DNA of 64,000 nucleotides from Bacteroidales bacterium UBA6851 (GTDB taxonomy: Bacteria > Bacteroidota > Bacteroidia > Bacteroidales > UBA932): NCBI GenBank assembly GCA_002451795.1, contig DKDJ01000004.1, forward strand, positions 62,001-126,000, read 5' to 3'. The notes below the pieces were generated by a model. That model worked only from the letters and a program-made list of their open reading frames with translations, was not told where the DNA came from and ran no database searches. The position numbers and the translations under genes are program-made. Numbering within the stretch: position 1 is the first letter of the stretch; each line of letters opens with the position of its first letter. Below, in pieces: positions 60,111 to 64,000 of the stretch.

Positions 60111-61139
60111 TTATCGTAGTTCAGCAATTTCATATATGAGGCGCTCCGTCTTTTCCCATCCAAGGCACGGATCGGTTATTGATTTTCCGTACACTCCACC
60201 ACATGGCTTTTGAGCACCATCCTCTATATACGATTCTATCATCATACCCTTCACAAGCCGCCTTATGTCATCATTGTGTCTGGTACTATGAAGGACCTCC
60301 TTGGCAATACGAATCTGCTCAAGATATTTCTTCCCGGAATTGGAATGATTCGTATCCACCACTACAGCCGGATTCTCAAGACTGCTCTCCGCATACAGAT
60401 CACATAGTGTAGCCAGGTCTTCATAGTGATAATTGGGATGAGTTATGCCATGCGAATCCACATATCCCCTCAATATGGCATGAGAAAGTTTATTGCCACG
60501 GCTTTCCACTTCCCAATTACGATATATAAAGGTATGCGGACTCTGCGCAGCCTGAAGAGCATTCATCATCACGGAAAGATTGCCTCCGGTCGGATTTTTC
60601 ATACCCACGGGGATATCAAGTCCGCTAGCCGTAAGCCTATGTTGCTGATTCTCCACAGACCTCGCCCCTACTGCCACATAAGAAAGCAGATCGGAAAGAT
60701 ACTTGTGGTTTTCCGGATAAAGCATCTCATCAGCACACGAAAAACCAGTCTCGTTGATGGCTCGCATGTGAAGCTTCCTTATGGCTATCAGTCCCTTAAG
60801 CATATCCGCATGAGCCTGAGGGTCAGGCTGATGAAGCATTCCTTTATATCCGGCTCCCGTGGTGCGTGGCTTGTTGGTATAGATTCTCGGAACTATAACT
60901 ATCTTATCCGACACCTTATCCTGCACAACCCTCAATCTGGTGATATAGTCAATTACCGCATCCTCCCTGTCAGCAGAACAAGGGCCTATGACAAGAAGTA
61001 GTTTATCGCTCTTTCCTGTAAAAATATCACGTATGGCAGCGTCGTTGATTCTCTTAGCTTCAGCGCCAGACTCCGACACCGGATACATCTCCTTTATCTC
61101 CTGCGGAATAATAAGTTTCCGCTTGAAATTCATATTCAT
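60111..61139 (-). CDS. aroF: 3-deoxy-7-phosphoheptulonate synthase (class I)
   Basis: 342 residues, AroF/G/H-type. Motifs: VIGPCSADR, VPRIYTNKPRTTGAGYKG, GARSVENQQHR, PVGMKNPTGG, VVVDTNHSNSGKKY. It condenses PEP and erythrose 4-phosphate in the first step of the shikimate pathway. There is no extra chorismate-mutase domain, in contrast to other Bacteroidota in which DAHP synthase carries one. The start ATG overlaps the tyrA stop (4 bp). An alternative start is the third codon ATG. No allosteric residues were assigned. Confidence 0.94.
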   Translation of the reverse strand: MNMNFKRKLIIPQEIKEMYPVSESGAEAKRINDAAIRDIFTGKSDKLLLVIGPCSADREDAVIDYITRLRVVQDKVSDKIVIVPRIYTNKPRTTGAGYKGMLHQPDPQAHADMLKGLIAIRKLHMRAINETGFSCADEMLYPENHKYLSDLLSYVAVGARSVENQQHRLTASGLDIPVGMKNPTGGNLSVMMNALQAAQSPHTFIYRNWEVESRGNKLSHAILRGYVDSHGITHPNYHYEDLATLCDLYAESSLENPAVVVDTNHSNSGKKYLEQIRIAKEVLHSTRHNDDIRRLVKGMMIESYIEDGAQKPCGGVYGKSITDPCLGWEKTERLIYEIAELR

Positions 61140-61993
61140 TGAATATCCTCCACTTTATCATCAAAAAAGGACCGCCTCTGCGTGGACACTTCCATCATTC
61201 TCTTCATCTCTTCAAAGTCTTCAGACTCTATCGCGTCACGTAGACGCTTGAATTGCCCCATGAAAAGATCCATCTGCGAGAGCAGCTCTGCCTTGTTGTC
61301 AATAAAAAGTTCACTCCACATGCCAGCATTGATCTTGGCTATCCTTGTCAGGTCACGAAAAGAGTCTCCAGTATAATCCACAAGGTGCGACGACTCCTTG
61401 CAAGTCATCAGGGACACTGCTATACAATGAGTAAGTTGAGAGAGAAACCCTATCATCTCATCATGCATTTCCACATCAATTTCAGACACCCTTCTAAAGC
61501 CAAGAGCCTCGGCTATTCTTCTGACGACATGTATGGACTCAGGCTTATTCCCGTCTATGGGAGTGATGATAAAGTTAGCTCCATGGAATATTGCACAATC
61601 AGCATTTTCAATACCATACACTTCCTTTCCAGCCATAGGATGCGCCGGAACAAATTGAACATCCTGGCGCAGGATTCTCCCTATCCTATCCACTACGAAG
61701 CGCTTGACACCAGTCACATCCGTAATGACAACCCCGCTCTTGAGACAGTGCTGGAATTTCGCTATCCATTCCACGAATGCTGAAGGATAAAGAGCGAACA
61801 CCACCACATCAAACCCTTTCACATAATCCTCATCCACCTCGCTCCGACCGTGGTCAATAAAACCATGCTCAAGAGCATACTTCACAGCTGCAGAACGACT
61901 ATCAAGCCCACCGACCTCATATCCAGCAGCGCTCAAACCTTGTGCATACGAACCTCCGATAAGGCCGAGACCCACTATCAAAATCCTATCCAT
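61136..61993 (-). CDS. tyrA: Prephenate dehydrogenase
   Basis: 285 residues from the ATG at 61993. The NAD-binding GLGLIGGSYAQGL (8-20) is followed by ALYPSAFVEWIAKF, a TDVTGVK block, FVPAHPMAGKEVYGIENAD and DEMIGFLSQLTHCIAVSL. It oxidatively decarboxylates prephenate to 4-hydroxyphenylpyruvate for tyrosine. There is no ACT domain. It overlaps the aroC stop by 8 bp. The upstream GTG at 62008 is possible but the ATG starts right at the Rossmann strand. Confidence 0.95.
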   Translation of the reverse strand: MDRILIVGLGLIGGSYAQGLSAAGYEVGGLDSRSAAVKYALEHGFIDHGRSEVDEDYVKGFDVVVFALYPSAFVEWIAKFQHCLKSGVVITDVTGVKRFVVDRIGRILRQDVQFVPAHPMAGKEVYGIENADCAIFHGANFIITPIDGNKPESIHVVRRIAEALGFRRVSEIDVEMHDEMIGFLSQLTHCIAVSLMTCKESSHLVDYTGDSFRDLTRIAKINAGMWSELFIDNKAELLSQMDLFMGQFKRLRDAIESEDFEEMKRMMEVSTQRRSFFDDKVEDIQ

Positions 61994-63095
61994 TCTTTTT
62001 CCCCCCACTCAAAAAATCCGTTCCGAATCGCATGGATAAAGCGTCACACGCGACCACAGCCACAAGAGCCGTAACGACAGGACAGATACGCCTAATAATT
62101 GCAGGATCGTGACGTCCCTTCAATGCAAGCGACACCTCTTCGTCATGACGGAAGTCCACCGTTTCCTGCATTTTAGAAATAGACGGGGTAGGCTTCACGG
62201 CCATGTTAAATACTATAGGCATTCCATTGGTAATGCCACCATTAATACCACCATTGTGATTAGAAATCGTAACAACATGCCCATCAGCAATGCGCATCTG
62301 ATCATTAGCCTCTGAACCCCTCATCCCTGCAAAGGCAAAGCCACTGCCAAATTCTATTCCCTTGATTCCCCCGATGCCAAAAATCGCCTTAGAAATGACA
62401 GACTCCAAAGAGTCAAACCAAGGTTCGCCCACACCTGCTGGGAGTCCATCAATACAAGTCTGAATCACTCCACCCACAGAATCCCCATCAGCCTTAGCCT
62501 CGAGTATTGCCTCCTTCATATCATTTTCAACGCTCCCGATTACTGGAAAAACGGATGACTCCACCCTATCCATCTGCTCTCTAAGAGCCTTATTATCCTG
62601 AGCAAAAGGATAGTCATGCACCCCGGCACATTCAAGAATATGTGTTGCCACTCTGATATTCCGCGCCTCAAGGGCTTTTTGGCAGATAGCTCCGGCTGCC
62701 ACAATTCCAGCCGTAATTCTCCCAGAGAAATGCCCTCCTCCACGCAAGTCCTCAAACCCATGATACTTAACTTCCGCCGTGTAATCGGCATGGGAAGGCC
62801 TGGCCACCCCTACAGGATAGTCAGAACTTCGTACATTGGCATTAGGAATTATAATAGACACAGGTGCGCCAGTGGTATATCCTTCATAAACCCCGCTCAG
62901 AATTTGAAAAACGTCCTTTTCCACACGGGCAGTGTCAGTAGCACCGGAAGGACGACGCCTCGAGAGCCTATCAGCGATAAAAGATTCATCCACTTCCACT
63001 CCAGGGGCCAAACCGTCCAATACGACGCCGACCACTGGACCATGACTCTCCCCGAATACAGTAAGTTGTACGTTGCTGCCTATTGTATTTCTCAT
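61986..63095 (-). CDS. aroC: Chorismate synthase
   Basis: 369 residues from the ATG at 63095. Signatures: TVFGESHGPVVGVVLDG, RRRPSGATDTARVEKD, RPSHADYTAEVKYHG, DLRGGGHFSGRITAG, ISNHNGGINGGITNG (FMN-binding) and the end RHDPAIIRRICPVVTALVAVV. It forms chorismate in the last step of the shikimate pathway. The upstream extension to 63134 overlaps the pheA end and was rejected; the gap is 5 bp. Confidence 0.97.
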   Translation of the reverse strand: MRNTIGSNVQLTVFGESHGPVVGVVLDGLAPGVEVDESFIADRLSRRRPSGATDTARVEKDVFQILSGVYEGYTTGAPVSIIIPNANVRSSDYPVGVARPSHADYTAEVKYHGFEDLRGGGHFSGRITAGIVAAGAICQKALEARNIRVATHILECAGVHDYPFAQDNKALREQMDRVESSVFPVIGSVENDMKEAILEAKADGDSVGGVIQTCIDGLPAGVGEPWFDSLESVISKAIFGIGGIKGIEFGSGFAFAGMRGSEANDQMRIADGHVVTISNHNGGINGGITNGMPIVFNMAVKPTPSISKMQETVDFRHDEEVSLALKGRHDPAIIRRICPVVTALVAVVACDALSMRFGTDFLSGGKKNG

Positions 63096-63100
63096 ATTAT

Positions 63101-64000
63101 TCAGAATGATGCTACCAGTTTCAGCCTCTCGCACAGAGTCCCAAGTTCCTGCATCATGCTCCGACCGTCAAGGGTATTGATATTTCCGTCAAGTTCAATA
63201 TAGAAATAGTAATTCCACATAAGGTCCTTCATGGGACGTGATCTAAGACTGCACATATTGAACCCATGCGAGCCAATGATATTTAGAGTCTTGGCAAGAG
63301 ATCCTGCTTCATTTTTAACCGTAAACATCAGGATAAAGTGACTATCCATCCGCCTCTTTCCCGACGACAGGTTGAGAGACCGTGAGAAGGCCGCAAAGCG
63401 GGTAGTGTTCGTGCTGCTGGTATTGATATGCCGCTCAAGTATTTTCAGAGAATAGATAGAAGCACATTCTTCGCTTGCAATGGCTGCAACGGACGGATCA
63501 TTCCTCTCAGCCACATACTTAGCAGAAACAGCCGTATTAGGGTACTCATGCCTAACATAGCCCTTGCTCTCTATGTATTCATCACACTGCGAAAGGGCCT
63601 GCGGATGGCTGATAACCTCTTTCACAGTATCCAATGAGGCGCCATCCACCCCAAGAAGATTCTGTACTGCCTCAAGCTCAATTATCTGATTTATATAAAG
63701 ATTTCCAGAGAACATCAGGTCCGTTACCGCAGACACTTCTCCCGCAAAACTATTCTCCACCGGAAGCACAGCAATATCGCAGTCTCCATCCTCGCATGCC
63801 TTATATGCTTTAAAGAAGTCCGAATACGGTATCGTCCTGGAATTTGGAAACATCCGCGATGCCGCAATAGATGCAAAAGCACCTGGAATACCGCAATATG
63901 CCACTTTTAGACCTTTCGTTAGACGTTCCTGATATTTCTTCGAGATATTGATGATATCACGCTCAAATTCAACAAAATAGTCTCGGAGCACATCATCTTC
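63101..64000 (-). CDS. pheA: Prephenate dehydratase with a probable N-terminal chorismate mutase (5' truncated)
   Basis: 299 residues visible; the frame is open to the window edge, so the true start lies outside. The dehydratase domain (from LKVAYCGIPGAFASIAA) has VLPVENSFAGEV and SSTNTTRFAAF. The C-terminal ACT domain has ILMFTVKNEAGSLAKTLNIIGSHGFNMCSLRSRP and MWNYYFYIELDG. The first visible residues EDDVLRDYFVEFERDIINISKKYQERL resemble the last helix of an AroQ chorismate mutase, so the full protein is probably a bifunctional P-protein for phenylalanine. It leads the aroC-tyrA-aroF-manC-cyclase-exporter operon. Confidence 0.92.
   Translation of the reverse strand, partial: EDDVLRDYFVEFERDIINISKKYQERLTKGLKVAYCGIPGAFASIAASRMFPNSRTIPYSDFFKAYKACEDGDCDIAVLPVENSFAGEVSAVTDLMFSGNLYINQIIELEAVQNLLGVDGASLDTVKEVISHPQALSQCDEYIESKGYVRHEYPNTAVSAKYVAERNDPSVAAIASEECASIYSLKILERHINTSSTNTTRFAAFSRSLNLSSGKRRMDSHFILMFTVKNEAGSLAKTLNIIGSHGFNMCSLRSRPMKDLMWNYYFYIELDGNINTLDGRSMMQELGTLCERLKLVASF

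Noticed and set aside
1..64000. Search for CRISPR arrays, insertion sequences, prophage or restriction genes
   Set aside because: No regularly spaced direct repeats of 25-40 bp, transposase, integrase or phage structural genes were seen.

Overview
The window reads as chromosomal DNA of a gut- or rumen-type Bacteroidales bacterium (phylum Bacteroidota). The evidence is the promoter grammar: a TAnnTTTG -7 box, often with a TTTG or TTG -33 box 18-22 bp upstream, sits before most transcription units. Other pointers are the scarcity of Shine-Dalgarno sites, the lipoproteins, a TonB receptor with a carboxypeptidase-like N-terminal domain, AraC regulators beside polysaccharide-degrading enzymes, and a PPi-dependent phosphofructokinase next to an ATP-type one. 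Genus cannot be fixed from sequence alone. No insertion sequence, prophage, CRISPR array or restriction system was seen.

Layout. 1-6.1 kb: the end of a secreted protein, a Cys-tRNA(Pro) deacylase, pfkA, tRNA-Ala(CGC), a metal-efflux permease with an AraC regulator carrying a metal-binding domain, and a Y-family polymerase/YolD pair. 6.1-13.7 kb and 24.3-28.1 kb: hemicellulose enzymes (GH67 alpha-glucuronidase, carboxylesterase, GH35-type galactosidase, large GH3) with an AraC regulator and an acyltransferase. 13.7-18.1 kb: GNAT, DsbD and a Na/Pi transporter. 18.1-23.5 kb: a TonB receptor/beta-helix lipoprotein pair and trpB2. In front of trpB2 is a ribosome-dependent attenuator with a 20-residue leader peptide containing three consecutive Trp codons. 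28.2-38.6 kb: PPi-PFK, divergent from a six-gene operon ligA-yihY-rel-lipoprotein-OMP-ispG. 38.6-43.4 kb: a five-gene minus-strand operon (C1 peptidase, pssA, lipoprotein, exonuclease, rRNA methyltransferase). 43.5-51.6 kb: gapA, surE-lpxB, DUF349-yidC-yggS and trmD. 51.6-52.8 kb: a gene-poor stretch with a strong small-RNA candidate, tRNA-Glu(CTC) and an 11-bp tandem repeat. 52.8-56.7 kb: FnIII lipoprotein, NamZ-like hydrolase, glmM and rpmE2. 56.7-64 kb: a seven-gene operon of aromatic amino-acid synthesis (pheA-aroC-tyrA-aroF) running into manC, a glutaminyl cyclase and a ThrE-type exporter; pheA is cut by the window edge.

How it fits together. GH67, GH3 and the esterase fit glucuronoxylan breakdown and the GH35 enzyme fits galactose removal from hemicellulose, but no SusC/SusD pair is present. 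Central metabolism (two phosphofructokinases, GAPDH), envelope synthesis (LpxB, YidC, PssA, GlmM) and aromatic amino-acid synthesis are well represented. The trp attenuator ties trpB2 to charged tRNA-Trp supply and is the most informative regulatory element here. The genome is compact, with frequent start/stop overlaps, tail-to-tail gene overlaps and several very short 5' leaders.
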